Assembly (NCBI RefSeq): GCF_024166365.1
Contig: NC_064821.1
Coordinates: 107,986,349 to 108,050,348, forward strand
DNA: 64,000 nt
Direction: 5' to 3'
Source of the DNA: Elephas maximus indicus
Taxonomy: Eukaryota; Chordata; Mammalia; Proboscidea; Elephantidae
A program made the position numbers and the translations under genes. This document shows positions 45,690 to 57,984 of this stretch, in pieces. The stretch's first letter is position 1; each line of letters begins with the position of its first letter. Below the pieces are notes generated by a model that saw nothing but the letters and a program-made list of their open reading frames with translations, was not told the origin of the DNA and did no database searches.

Positions 45690-48600
45690 TTCTTATCTAC
45701 TACCTAATTAGTGAAAACCCCTGTCCCTCCCTTCCTCCCTCCACCCTCTCATAACTGTCGAAGAATATTCTCTTCTCTGTTTAAACTGTTTCTCAAGTTC
45801 TTATAATAGTGATCTTATACAATATTTGTCCTTTTGGCAGCTATTTTCACTCAGCATAATGCCTTCCAGATTCCTCCATGTTATGAAATGTTTCACAGGT
45901 TCATCATTTTTCTTTATTGATGGGTAGTATTCCATTGTGTGAATATACCATAATTTATCCATTCATTCTTTGATGGGTACCTTGGTTGCTTCTATCTTTT
46001 GCTAGTGTAAACAGTGCTGCACTGAACATGGGTGTGCATATATCTGTTCATGTAAAGGCTCTTATTTCTCTAGGATATATTCCAAGGAGTGGGATTGCTG
46101 GATCGTATGGTAGTTCTATTTCTAGTTTTTTAAGGAAGCACCAAAGGGATTTCCACAGTACTTGTACCATTTAACATTCCCACCAGCAGTGTGTAAGTAT
46201 TTCAGTCTCTCCACAACATCTCCAACGTATTTATTGTTTTGTGTTTTTTGGATTTAATGCCAGCCTTGTTGGAGTGAGATGGAATCTCATTGTAGTTTTG
46301 ATTTGCATTTTTTTTTTTAATGGCTAATGATTGTGAGTACTTCCTCATGAATCTGTTAGCCACCTGAATGTCTTTTTTAGTAAAGTGTCTGATCATTTCC
46401 TTTGCTCATTTTTTAATTGGGCTATTTCTCTTTTTGTAGTTGAGTTTTTGCAGTATCATGTAGATTTTAGAGATCAGGCGCTGATCGAAAATGTCATAGC
46501 TAAAAACTTAATCCCAGTCTGTGGGTAATCTTTTTACTCTTTTGGGGAAGTCTTTGGATGAGCATAGGTGTTTGATTTTTAGGAGCTCCCAGTTATCTAG
46601 TTCCTCCTCTGCATTGTTAGTAATGTTTCGTATACTCTTTATGCCATGTATTAGGGCTCCTAGCATTGTCCCTATTTTTTCTTCCATGATCTTTACTTTA
46701 TTAGATTTCATATTTAGGCCTTTGATCCATTTTGAGTTTGTTTTTGTGCATGGAGTGAGGTATGGGTCTTGTTTCATTTTTTTGCAGATGGATATCCAGT
46801 TATGCCAGCACCATTTGTTAAAAAGACTGTCTTTTCCCCATTTAACTGACTCTGAGCCTTTGTCAAATATCAGCTCATATGTGGATGGATTTATGTCTGG
46901 ATTCTCAATTCTGTTCCATTGGTCTATGTATCTGTTGCTGTAGCAGTACCAGGCTGTTTTGACTACTGTGGCGGTATAATAGGTTCTAAAATCAGGTAGA
47001 GTGAGGCCTCCCACTTTGTTCTTCATTTTCAGTAAAGCTTTGCTTATCCAGGGCCTCTTTCCCTTCCATATGAAGTTGGTGATTTGTTTCTCCATCTCAT
47101 TGAAAAATGTTGTTGGAATTTGGATCGGAATTGAATTGTATCTATAGATTGCTTTTGGTAGAGTAGACATTTTTACAACGGTAAGTCTTCCTATCCGTGA
47201 GCATGGTATGTTTTTCCAATTTTGTAGGTCTCTTTTGGTTTCTTGCAGTAGTGTCTTGTAGTTTTCTGTGTATACGTCTTTTACATCTCTGGTAAGATTT
47301 ATTCCCAAGTATTTTATCTTCTTGGGGGCTACTGTAAATGGTATTGATGTAGTGATTTCCTCATCAATGTTCTTTTTTTGGTGTAGAGGAATCCAATGGA
47401 TTTTTATATGTTTATCTTGTATCCCGATACTCTGCTGAACTCTTCTATTAGCTTCAGTAGTTTTCTTGAGGATTCTTTAGGGTTTTCTGTGTATAAGATC
47501 ATGTCTTCTGCATATAGAGATACTTTTACTTCTTCCTTACCAGTCTTGATGCCCTTTATTTCCTTATCTAGCCTAATTGCGCTGGCTAGGACGTCCAGCA
47601 CAATGTTGAATAAGAGTGGCGATAAAGGGCATCCTTGTCTGGTTCCTGATCTCAAGGGCAATGCTTTCAGACTTTCTCTATTTAGGAGGATGTTTGCTGT
47701 TGGCTTTGTATAAATGCACTTTATTATGTTGAGGAATTTTCCTTCTATTCCTATTTTGCTGAGAGTTTTTATCATGAATGGGTGTTGAGCTTCGTCAAAT
47801 GCCTTTTCTGCATCAATTGATGAAACCATGTGGTTCTTGTCTTTTGTTTTATTTATATGATCAATTACATTGATTGTTTTCTAATGTTGAACCATCCCGG
47901 CATTACTGGTATGAATCCCACTTGGTCATGGTGAATTATTTTTTTGATATGTTGTTGAATTCTATTGGCTACGATTTTGTTGAGGATTTTCGCATCTAAG
48001 TTCATAAGGGATATAGGTCTGTAGCGTTCTTATTTTGTTGTGTCTTTACATGGTTTTGGTATCAGGGATATTCTGGCTTCGTAAAATGAATTTGGGAGTA
48101 TTCTATCCTTTTCTATGCTCTGAAATCCCTTTAGTAGTAGTGTTGTTAAGTCTTCTCTGAAAGTTTGGTAGAAGTCTGTAGTAAAGTCATCTGGGCCAGT
48201 GCTTTTTTTTTGTTGGGAGTTTTTGATTACCTTTTCAATCTCTTCTTTTGTTATGGGTCTATTTAATTGTTCTACCTCTGTTTATGTTAGTTTAGGTAGG
48301 TAGTATGTTTCTAGGAATTCATCCATTTCTTCTGGGTTTTCAGATTTGTTAGAGTACAGTTTTTCGTAGTAATCTGATATGGTTCTTTTAATTTCAGTTG
48401 GATCTGTTGTAATATTGCTCATCTCATTTCTTATTTGGGTTATTTGCTTCCTCGTTTTTCTTTTGTCAGTTTGGCCAGTGGTTTATCAATTTTGTTAATT
48501 TTTTCAAAGAACCAGCGTTTGGTGTTGTTAATTCTTTAAATTGTTTTTCTGTTTTCTATTTCATTTAGTTCTGCTCTAATTTTTATTATTTCCTTTCTTC

Positions 48601-49612
48601 TAGTGCCTGAACGTTTCTTTTGTTGTTCCCTTTCTGTTTGTTCAAGTTGTAGGGATAATTCTTTGATTTTGGCCCTTTCTCCTTTTTGTACGTATGCATT
48701 TATTGATATAAATTGACCTCTGAGCGCTGCTTTCGCTGTGTCCCAAAGGTTCTGATAGGAAGTGTTTTCATTCTCATTGGATTCTCTGAATTTCTTTATT
48801 CCATCCTTAATGTCTTCTATAATCCAGTGTTTTTTGAGCAGGATATTGTTCAGTTTCCAAGTGTTTGATTTCTTTTCCCTGCTTTTCCTGTTATTGATTT
48901 CCGCTTTTATGGCCTTATGGTCAGAGAAGATGCTTTGTAATACTTCAGTGTTTTGGATTTTGCTAAGGCTTGCTTTGTGACCTAATAATGTGGTCTGTTA
49001 TAGAGAATGTTCCATGTGCACTAGAAAAGAAAGTATAGTTGGTTGCTGCTGGGTGGAGTGTTCTGTATATGTCTACGAGGTCCAGTTGGTTGATTGTGGC
49101 ATTTAGATCTTCCGTGTCTTTATTGAACTTCTTTCTGGATGGCCTGTCCTTCACTGAAAGTTGCGTGTTGAAGTCTCCTACTATTATTGTGGAGCTGTTT
49201 ATCTCACTTTTCAATACTGATAGAGTTTTTTTATGTATCTTGCAGCCCTGTCATTGGGTGCATAAATATTTATTATGGTTATATCCTCCTGGTATATTGT
49301 CCCTTTCATCAATATATAGTGTCCTTCCTTACCCTTTGTGGTGGGTTTTACTTTAAAGTCTTGTTTTGTCAGAAATTAGTATTGCTGGCCCTGCTGTTTT
49401 TTGATTGTTGTTTGCTTGATATATTTTTTCCTTCCTTTGAGTTTTAGTTTTTTTCTGTTGCTAAGTCTAAGGTGTATCTCTTTTAGGCAGCATATAGATG
49501 GATCATGTTTATTAATGCATTTTGCCACTCTCTGTCTCTTTATTGGCAGGTTTAGTCCATTAACATTCAGCATAATTATGGATAGGTAAATAAAAAAAAA
49601 AATGAGTGCTGT
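45690..49612 (-). pseudogene. L1 ORF2 relic: endonuclease and reverse transcriptase
   Basis: About 3.9 kb, the normal ORF2 length. The N-terminal LNVNGLN block of the APE endonuclease is at about 49560, with GDFNT and TDHI at 49214-48963. The reverse transcriptase piece 47404-47829 has [10 protein letters not shown] and the catalytic box near 47515, which reads YAED rather than the usual ADD-containing form: the first aspartate is replaced by glutamate. The long piece 46508-47308 and the region to about 45690 hold the C-terminal part including a cysteine-rich HCWWEC segment. Frameshifts separate the pieces. Confidence 0.85.
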
Positions 49613-50129
49613 CATTTTGACGTCTTTTTTTGTGTGTTGTTGATAGTTTCTTTTTCCCATTTAACTTTTTGTGCTAAGTTGTTTATATATTGTCTTTTTC
49701 TCGTATTCATTGTTGTTGATTTTTCTTCTGCTGAATATCTATTTTTTTCTTGTATTTTATTTTGGTGAGTAGGGATAGTTAGTCTCTTTTATGGTTACCT
49801 TAATATTTACCCCTATTTTTCTAAGTTTAAACCTAACTTTTATTTCTTTGTATCGCCGTATCTTTCTCTCCATATGAAAGATCCATGACTACATTTCGTA
49901 GTCCCTCTGTATTGTTTTAATGTGGTCTTATTTTACAAAATGACATCACTGTTTTCCATTTTTGAATTTTTTTTTTTTTAAATCTTGATTTATTTTTTTG
50001 ATTTCCCTTTCTGGATTGACATTTGGTTGCCCTGTCCAGGGTTCTAGTCTTAGGTTGATACCCGATGTTATTGATTTTCTAACCAAAGAGCTCCCTTTAT
50101 TTTTTTTTGTAGTTTTGGTTTGATTTTTA

Positions 50130-51000
50130 TGAATCCTCTAAACTTGTGTTTATCTGGAAATATCCTAATTTCACCTTCATATTTGAGAGACAGTTTTGCT
50201 GGTTATATGATTCTTGGCTGGCAGTTTTTTTCCTTTGATGCTTTATATAAGTCATCTCATTGCCATCTTGCCTCCATGGTTTCTGCCAAGTAGTCCGAGC
50301 TTATTCTTACTGACTTTCCTTTGTAGGTGAGTTTTCGTTTATCCCTAGCTGCTCTTAAAATTCTCTCTTTATCTTTGGTTTTGGCAAGTTTGATTATAAT
50401 ATGTCTTAGTGACTTTTCTTTTAAAATCTACCTTATGTGGAGTTCGGTGAGCGTCTTGGGTACATACCTTCTCATCTTTCACGATATCAGGGCAGTTTTC
50501 TGCCAACAAATCCTGAACAATTCTCTCTGTATTTTCTGTTATCCCTCCCTGTTCTGGTACTCCAGTCACTTGAAGGTTATTTCTCTTGATAGAGTCCCAC
50601 ATGATTCTTAAGGTTTCTTCATTTTTTTTAACTCTTTTATCTGATTTTTCTTCAGATATATTGGTGCCAAGTGCTTTATCTTCAAGGTCACCAATTCTGC
50701 CTTCTACTTTCTTGATTCTGCTCCTCTGACTTTGTATTGAGTTGTCTAATTCTTTAATTTTGTAGTTAATCTTCTGAATTTCTGATTGATATCTCTCTAT
50801 GGATTCTTGCAGCTTATTAAATTTTTCATTATGTTCTTGAAGAACTTTTTAAATTTCTTTAACTGTTTTATCTGTGTGTTCCTTGGCTTGTTCTGCATAT
50901 TGCCTGATCTCCTTCCTTATGTCTTGAAGAGTTCGGTATATTAATCTTTTGAATTCTGTACCCAGTAATTCCAGGAAGTCACCTTCATTGAAAAGATCCT
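50130..51000 (-). pseudogene. L1 ORF1 relic
   Basis: The open piece 50369-50602 has the LWDSIKRNNL-like start of the RNA-binding core (here MWDSIKRNNLQVTGVPE) typical of L1 ORF1p. Upstream, the minus strand has glutamate- and lysine-rich wording consistent with the coiled coil, and downstream blocks match the C-terminal domain, but in several frames. ORF1p is the RNA chaperone that coats L1 RNA. This copy cannot make it. Confidence 0.7.
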
Positions 51001-52342
51001 TTGATTCTGTGTTTTGAAAGCTTGTTGAAGTGATAATGGTCTGTTTCTTTATATGGTTTGGTATTGACTGTTGTCTCTTGTTGTATTAGTTTATTTTTTG
51101 TTTGCTTACTGTATCCTAGTTTCTTGCTCTGTTTTGCTTTAATATGCTCAAATGTGTTGCTTGAGTGAGCTAGCTTGATTATCTTTGCCTTTGGGGCTCT
51201 GATGTCCTGTCACTAGATGGCTAGAGCTGTTATCAGGTATATGAGCTTATGAGTCCATTTACTTTTCTTGTGTGGATTTCACTCAGGTGTCCAGGTAGCT
51301 GGTCATCAAGTGTGTGGTACAGGCTCTGTTCTTAGAGGGGCAGGGGTGTTTGGTGTAGGTACTCATATCTGGTTGCAACAGGGGGTCACACTCTGAACAA
51401 GGCGGTGGTCTGAGCACCATCCCCCAGGTGTCTCTGAGGAAAGCGCATCCCTGTTCCCTAGAGCGTACAGGTGGGTGAGTCCTGCAGACGGACCATGGGC
51501 ACCCGGTGCTTTTGGTTGTAAGGACTGGGAGGTATCAGTTATCCTTGGACCCCTGTCACGGGTCGCTGGGTGACCTGAGTGGAGCCACCAGTCCTTAGGC
51601 CCCTCATGTGGGTAGGTGAGGACCCTGTTTAATAGGCAAAGCTGTGTGAAATGTCAAACACCCACCTCTCCACCACACAGCTTAAACAGTCACAGTCTCG
51701 CAGTCTGCTAGCAAGGGCCTATTCTCCTGGAATATTCTCCTAGCCTTTAGAGGTCCATGCAGAGGGGAAGAGTATTCAAAGTCCATGGACCGTTTATGCC
51801 TGGACAAGAGCCGCTTCTGCCCTGAGCTCCCCAGGTTAGTGGAGCTGGTAAATTATCTTTTCCCTGTGTTGTGAATTTCGGGAGCATGGCTCAGGGTGCT
51901 CAAACGGGCGTATCTCAGACCCAGGGAAATCAATAGCCACTGAAGCCGGCTTGAGAGCAGGGGACACCATAAAACAAATGCAAGTACTTAGCATTTGCTG
52001 AGAGCTCCGGTTTTCTCTGGTTCCGGAGATGTGAGTAGGCTGTGTGGCTGACTGCTTCTCCCTAAGAAAACTGCGGTGGAACGCTACCACCAGCCTGCCA
52101 CAGCCACTTCGGGAATAGTGCCTAAAGGATCCCAGCGATTGAGGTCTGGCAACTCCTCTCCGCTTCTGAGCGGTCTCTCTCTTTCCCCTGCCACTCTGTT
52201 TTCTAGTCTGTTTTCTAACTTTGCTTTTGATGTTCAGGGCTCCTAGCTTGTCATAAATATAATCATTTCACTTGATTTTTTGGGTCTGTGTTGTAAGAGA
52301 GCTCGCTGGAAGCATCTGCCTATTCCACCATCTTGGTCTCGC
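51000..52342 (-). promoter_or_regulatory. L1 5' UTR
   Basis: GC-richer than the rest of the element. It would carry the L1 internal promoter. At the very start aagatggtgga resembles the YY1-type motif known at L1 5' ends. Boundary with ORF1 is approximate. Confidence 0.6.
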
Positions 52343-52360
52343 CTCAGCATTTTAATTTTT

Positions 52361-52857
52361 ATCAATAGGCTGTTTAAGAATTTTGTAATAGGATGTCTTT
52401 TCTGTAGATTTCTTAGTCTAGCAGTTTGGGTTGTATGGTTAGAGTTAACATAACCTAGGCATGTTTGTAATTTTGTTTACTCAGTTTTTCATTTGAACAA
52501 AAATTAGTTATGAATAATTTGTTATTATTCTAAAAAAAGGCTCAATGTAAGTAATTAATAAATAATTTAATGGTAAGACAAGTAAGAAGAAGAACGTAAA
52601 AATAGAGGTTTCATATCTGAAACTTTTAACTTTTTTTTTAACATTGCCAACTTCTAAACATTGTTTTATGTGTGTGTGTAGGTATGTGTGTGGGCACAGG
52701 CGTATTCATTCCTAAATCGTATTCGTGTTCTCTTTTTTCCACTCTGTGTCCTGGATTTTTTTTTTAATGATAAAATATAGATCTATACTATCTTAATATG
52801 TATATGCCATAATTTAGTCATTAACAGATATTTTTGTGTCTGTTATATGTCAATGTG
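52361..52857. other. ATG4C intron 1, no feature recognised
   Basis: AT-rich with a short GT-rich run near 52670-52690. Confidence 0.4.
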
Positions 52858-52930
52858 ATTGTTGTTGTTAGGTGCCATTGAGTTGGTTCAGTCTCATAGC
52901 AACCCTATATACAATAGAATGAAATATTGC
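52858..52930 (-). mobile_element. RTE 3' tail fragment (minus)
   Basis: gttgttgttaggtgccattg followed by 'agttggttcagtctcatagc' and the 'gaatgaaatattgc' block of the RTE 3' end, about 70 bp. Confidence 0.75.
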
Positions 52931-53660
52931 TTTATTTTTTTAATTGCTTGCCCTATTTTCCTTATTAATTTGTAAGAGCTCTTTGTATAGTAGGGAAATT
53001 AACCGTTTGTCTATAGAATACATACTGAATTTTTTCACTAGTTGTTGGATTGTAACTCAACCTTGTTTTGCTCTCTTCTTTCTGTATAGAAGTTTTCCTT
53101 TTCATGTAATCACGGTTTTTTTCCCCGAATTCTGGTTTTGCTTCATGTTTCCTGTTGCCATTGAGTTGATTCCCAGTCATGGAGACCCCATGTGTTACAG
53201 AGAATTGAACTGTGTAGGGCTTTCTTGGCTGTAAATCTTTACGGAAGCTGATTACCAGGCCTTTCTCTTATGGTGCCATTGTGTAGGTTTGAACTGCCAG
53301 CCTTTCATTTAGTAGCTGAGAGTAACCATTTGTGCCACTCAGGGGCCTCTGCATTATGCTTAGATAGGCCTTGTCTACCCCAAGATTGTTTTAAAAATAT
53401 TTAATCTGTGCTTCCTTGGTGTGTGTATGTGTTTGCATTTAAGTCTTTGTCCAAAATTCGTAATATGTGAGATAGTCATCCAGCTTTATTTTTCAAACTG
53501 GCAAGCTTATTCTAGCACTATTTATTGAATTAGCCATCTTTTCTCACTGATACGAAGTATCTCTCATGTCAGGTGCTAAATTCTCAAATATGCTTGGGTT
53601 TATTTCTGTACTCCCTGTTATGTTTTATTCAGTGTCATCCTGCCTAATAAGAGTAGTAAA
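52931..53660 (-). repeat. Old L1 fragment, minus, split by a SINE
   Basis: 'taagagctctttgtatagtag' and the segment after 53390 resemble old L1 ORF2/3' sequence read on the minus strand. It is interrupted by the AfroSINE at 53148-53350. Confidence 0.5.
53148..53350 (-). mobile_element. AfroSINE (minus), long form, diverged
   Basis: Tail gttgccattgagttgattcc at the left, 'taaatctttacggaagctga' middle block, head ending actcaggggcctc. Confidence 0.85.
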
Positions 53661-54252
53661 TTTACAAAGTATTAAACTTTTAATTATGTAGTTTTATAAT
53701 GTGTTTTAATATGCAGTAAGACAAATCATTACCTCATTAGGAATTTTTGGTTATTCCGTTTTGAAGGATTATAATTTTATAATATTTCCGACATGGTTTA
53801 AGGGATCACTTTTCAAAAACTTCTCTGGTTGCACTAAACTTAAGTTTTTTAGACAACAGTCATTTAAATTTTTGTCAGAGAAGTAAAGTGTGTTTCAGTG
53901 TTTATGGAAGATTGCATTTCAGTTTCAATCATATCAGAAGTAATGATATGAATTATTAAATTAGCAACAGCCCATCTTTAGCTTGATCTTATGATAATTT
54001 TATTTTCACCTACTGTATATAACAATGATAATTTCTTCCAGACTGGTCAATGACATGTTCCAAAAACTTCTGGAAATTTTGGGGATAAAGTTATTCTGAG
54101 TAAATAGTCTAAGTAGGAGGAGTTTCAAGTAAAAATAACAATAAAGGAACGACTCAGTGATTTATTCTACTCTAAATCCCTTGAGCTCAGAATGCTTGTC
54201 TCATTAATTTCTGCATCTGTCATAACATATCACCTTGCTTATTTATTTATTT
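53661..54252. other. ATG4C intron 1, no feature recognised
   Basis: AT-rich, no exon or clear repeat. Confidence 0.4.
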
Positions 54253-54335
54253 GGAGTTCCTGGGTGGTGCAAATGGTTAAGCACTTGACCACTAACCAAA
54301 AGATTGATATAGTTCGAATCCACTCAGAGGCACGT
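54253..54335 (+). mobile_element. AfroSINE head fragment (plus)
   Basis: Only the tRNA-like half: gagttcctgggtggtgcaaa, gttaagcacttgaccactaa and the B box gttcgaatccactc. Confidence 0.8.
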
Positions 54336-54689
54336 TTATTTAGGAGTCAGTATCTAAGCACGATCTTTCTCTGTACAAAATGTGTAATTGCTCACTGTCT
54401 TCATTTTTCTCCGTGTACTTTAAGGACATCATGACTTCCATTCTCTTGCTAAGGACTATCCAGAGTGTCACCTAGTGACTGGTGTTAGAAACTGTCTGAA
54501 CCAAAGTCTTCCCTGTGACCTGCTTTCTTTCTGAATGAGGAAAACAATACAGGCATGTACATTCTCTAATTTTCAAAATTTTGGATTTAGAAGATTCAAG
54601 GTTGGTAGCTTTCTTTTTAAAAGTTGTAGTAAAATATAGATAACATTTGCCAGTTCAACCATTACCTCATGGTAATAAGGTAGTCCAAA

Positions 54690-55195
54690 AGTGAGGGTAA
54701 GCAGGAACGCATTCTAGATAGAGGGAACAGCACAAGCAAAGGCATGGATGTATCAGATAGCATTTCAAGATCCAGAAGCTGTAGTATTAAAAATGACTTC
54801 AGCATATGGTACGTGTGAGGCAGGGGCAAGAGAGGAAGCTGAGTAAGTGGGCAGAGGAAGTCATTTCATGAAGGGCCTTAAATGTCATCCTCAAGTACCA
54901 GACAGTGTGTCAAGTGCTGTGGGTGCAAATGTGAACAAGGCAAAGTCCATGTCCTTGGGGAGCATGCTTATTGCTCTAATTCTCATTTGTGCACCAACAA
55001 TTCTCAAATTAATATCTTTAGCTCAGACATTTTTTGAACTCCAGATCTGCATATCTAGTTGCCTAGTGGACATCTCTAGAATATATCTAGACTATAAGCT
55101 CTGTGAGAGCCAGTATTTCACTGCCTTTGCTCTTTGCTATATACATAGTACCTAAAACAGTGCCTGGCAGTAATTTGTTGAATGATTAAATGAAT
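54690..55195. repeat. Ancient interspersed repeats, incl. L2-like 3' end
   Basis: 54720-54900 reads like a common ancient mammalian repeat ('gcacaagcaaaggcatggat', 'catgaagggccttaaatgtc'); class not determined. 55085-55190 has L2-type wording ('agactataagctctgtgaga', 'acagtgcctggcag'). Confidence 0.5.
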
Positions 55196-55292
55196 GAGTG
55201 ATTCTGTACTTGGATTTTTCAAAGGTATCTTATTTCACATTTCTGATCTTTTCCCCCTACCCTGCCCCTCTCCTGATGTTCTCTATTTCAGG

Positions 55293-56518
55293 ATTGTTGT
55301 TAGGTGCTGTTGAGTCAATTCCAACTTATAGTGACCCTATGTACAACCGAACGAAACACTGCCTGGTCCTCCGCCACTCTCACAATCATTGTTACGCTTG
55401 AGCCCATTGTTGCAGCCACTGTGTGAGTCCATTTCCTTGAGGTCCTTCCTCTTCGTCTTTTTCGATGACCCTCTATTTCACCAAGTATGATGTCCTTCTC
55501 CAGGGTCTGGTCCTTCTTGATAATTCCAAAATATATGAGATGAATGCTCTCCGTCCTTGCTTCTAAGAAGCATTCTAGCTGTACTTCTTCCAAGGCAGAT
55601 TTATTTGTTCTTCTGGCAGTTGCTGGTATATTCAGTATTCTTCGCCAACACTGCAATTCAAAGGCATCAGTTCTTCTGTCCTCCTTATTCATTGTCCAAC
55701 TTTCACATGCATATGAGGTGATTGAAAATATCATAGCTTGGGTCAGGTACAGCTTAGCCCTCAAAGTGACATCTTTGCTTTTTTTTTTAACACTTTAAAG
55801 AGTTCTTTTGTAGCAGATTTGCCTAATGCAGTACGTCATTTGATTTCTTGACTGCTGCTTCCTTGGGTGTTGATTATGGATCCAAGTAAAATGAAACCCT
55901 TGACAACTTCAATATTTTCTCCATTTGTCATGGTGTCGCTTATTGGTCCAGTTGTGAGGATTTTTGTTTTCTTTTATGTTGAGGTGTAATCCACACTGAA
56001 GGCTAAAGTCTTTGATCTTCATCAGTAAGTGTTTCAAATCATTTTGCTTTCAGCAAGCAAGGTTGTGTTATCTGTATATCGAAAGTTGTCAGTGAGTCTT
56101 CCTTTGATTCTGATGCCACGTTCTTCTTACAGTCCACCTTCTTGGATTATTTGCTCAGCATACAGATTGAATAAGTATGGTAAAAGGATATAGCCTTGAT
56201 GCACACCCTTCCTAATTTTAGACCACACAGTAGTCCCTTGTTCTGCTTTAATAACTGCCACTTGGTCTATACGTAGGTTCCGCCTGAGCAATTCCCATTC
56301 TTCACAATGTTATGATCCACAGAGTGGAGTGCCTTTCCATAGTCAATAAAACACAGGTAAATATCTTTCTGGTGTTCTCTGATTTCAGCTGGGGTCTATC
56401 CATCCGACAGTAGCAGTGATATCCCTGGGTCCACGTCCTCTGCTGAACCTGGCTTGAATTTCTGGCAATTCTCTGTTGACATATTGCTGTGGCCATTTTG
56501 AATTATCTTCAACTCCAT
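55293..56518 (-). mobile_element. 5'-truncated RTE LINE, minus
   Basis: 3' tail at 55293 (gttgttaggtgctgttgagt), then the RTE C-terminal and reverse transcriptase part in minus orientation. An open piece 55315-55764 matches the C-terminal SWTMNKEDRR region. The YADD box region near 56060-56090 is degraded. It stops within the fingers region near 56518. Confidence 0.85.
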
Positions 56519-57666
56519 GATAAACTCCATCCCTTTTCCTCACCTTCCACATCCATTTCATCACCAAAGACTTAGTTGAATTTTCTACATGTCTCTTCAA
56601 GTGTCCATCTCTCTCTCCATTGCTCTACTTTATTATTATCTGTCTTCTAGCCCTGGACAATAGTAGTAAACTGTCACCATCTAATCTTGTCAGTTTTCAG
56701 TCTATCCTCTATGCTGTTATTGGAGTAAAACAAATATGCAAAAAATAAAACAGCAACGACAAAAAAAGTACCATCGAAAACAGCTTCTGATATTCCTGTT
56801 TTAAACTGGTTGCTCTTGAGATAAAGAACAGAATTCTTAACGTGGTCTACAAGGCCTTGTGTACCTGAGTCCCTGTCTTAACCACTTTTTTTTTTTTTTT
56901 TTAATTTGGCTTTCTGTGCTCTAGTCATGTTGGCTTTTTCAGTTCTTCCAATATACCATGTTTTTTCCTGCCTCAAAACTATAATGTCTAACTAGTAGCT
57001 TTAAGCTTTTAATGATTACATGTTATAAAATGGAATGTCTGTTGTTAGAGAAATGATTGTATCAGTACTTTTGAGTAGATGTTTATAACTCTAAGAGGGT
57101 GATGTTCTGTGCAGCATTATTTTCCTGAAAAGTAAACTGTCTGTGAATTATTGCAAATAAACGTAAGCACTTTAAGTTACAATGGTTGTTCTTTCAGATT
57201 ACATCACATACCTCAATTTTTCTTCAAGTCAGATATAGAACAAATACTTATGAGCCACATTTATTCTTATTTCGAAGTAAGAAAACATTTGCTGTTGTAA
57301 ATTTAAGCCAGTTTGTTTTCTAAAAAAGATGCTGTAGTATTTGAGACAAAAGTAAGAAATACTTTAATTTTTAAAAAAACAAAACCATTTAGACTATATA
57401 AAAGTAGTTATTTCATTAATATAAGTGAAAGCCTCTGTTCTAAAGATAGTGTTTTAAAATATGATTTCAAATAGCTTTCTGTAATTACAAATAAAACAAA
57501 ATCTTGGGTATCGTCATCAGCCCCCAAGCTGGGCTGTGTTTCTAAATTGATTTATTGTATGTATTTAATTGTGAGCAACTGGGGGAGATTATTGTTTGGT
57601 TTTGTGTGATAATTTTATTGCTGTGTATTTGGTATAGAATGTTTTTTATAGTTAAAATACTTACAG
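56519..57666. other. ATG4C intron 1, no feature recognised
   Basis: AT-rich; T run at 56888-56902. No exon is seen. Confidence 0.4.
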
Positions 57667-57677
57667 GACATACTATA

Positions 57678-57843
57678 AAACCAAAAAAACCCACTGCCAT
57701 CGAGTCGATTCTGACTCATAGTGACCCTACAGGACAGAGTAGAACTGCCCCATAGAGTTTCCAAGGAGCACCTGGCAGATTTGAACTGCTGACCTCTTGG
57801 TTAGCAGCTGTAGCGCTAAATCACTACGCCACCAGGGTTTCCA
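57678..57843 (-). mobile_element. AfroSINE (minus), short form, young-looking
   Basis: Perfect 11 bp duplication gacatactata at 57667-57677 and 57844-57854. It lies only about 140 bp upstream of ATG4C exon 2, on the opposite strand. Confidence 0.92.
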
Positions 57844-57984
57844 GACATACTATACTCTTCTGTAAAATGAGAATTCGTTTGTTCATCTTCAAATTGTATC
57901 TAATCACTTAAAGGAACTTTAGCCAGGAATAGCACCATGTAATATGTACTCACCACTTAAACAAAAAATTTTTTTTTCTTTCAG

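Larger units (their letters stand above)
44799..52342 (-). mobile_element. Full-length L1 LINE, antisense to ATG4C
   Basis: About 7.5 kb, reading on the minus strand from a 5' UTR starting ggcgagaccaagatggtgga (52342 end) through ORF1, ORF2 and a 3' UTR ending in poly-A (T run near 44795-44805). A perfect 18 bp duplication ctcagcattttaattttt lies at 44781-44798 and 52343-52360. Both ORFs have frameshifts and stops. This is the longest element in the window and serves as the reference for the truncated L1 copies. Confidence 0.92.

Noticed and set aside
46521-46943. 140-codon plus-strand frame at 46.5-46.9 kb
   Set aside because: It is the antisense of L1 ORF2.
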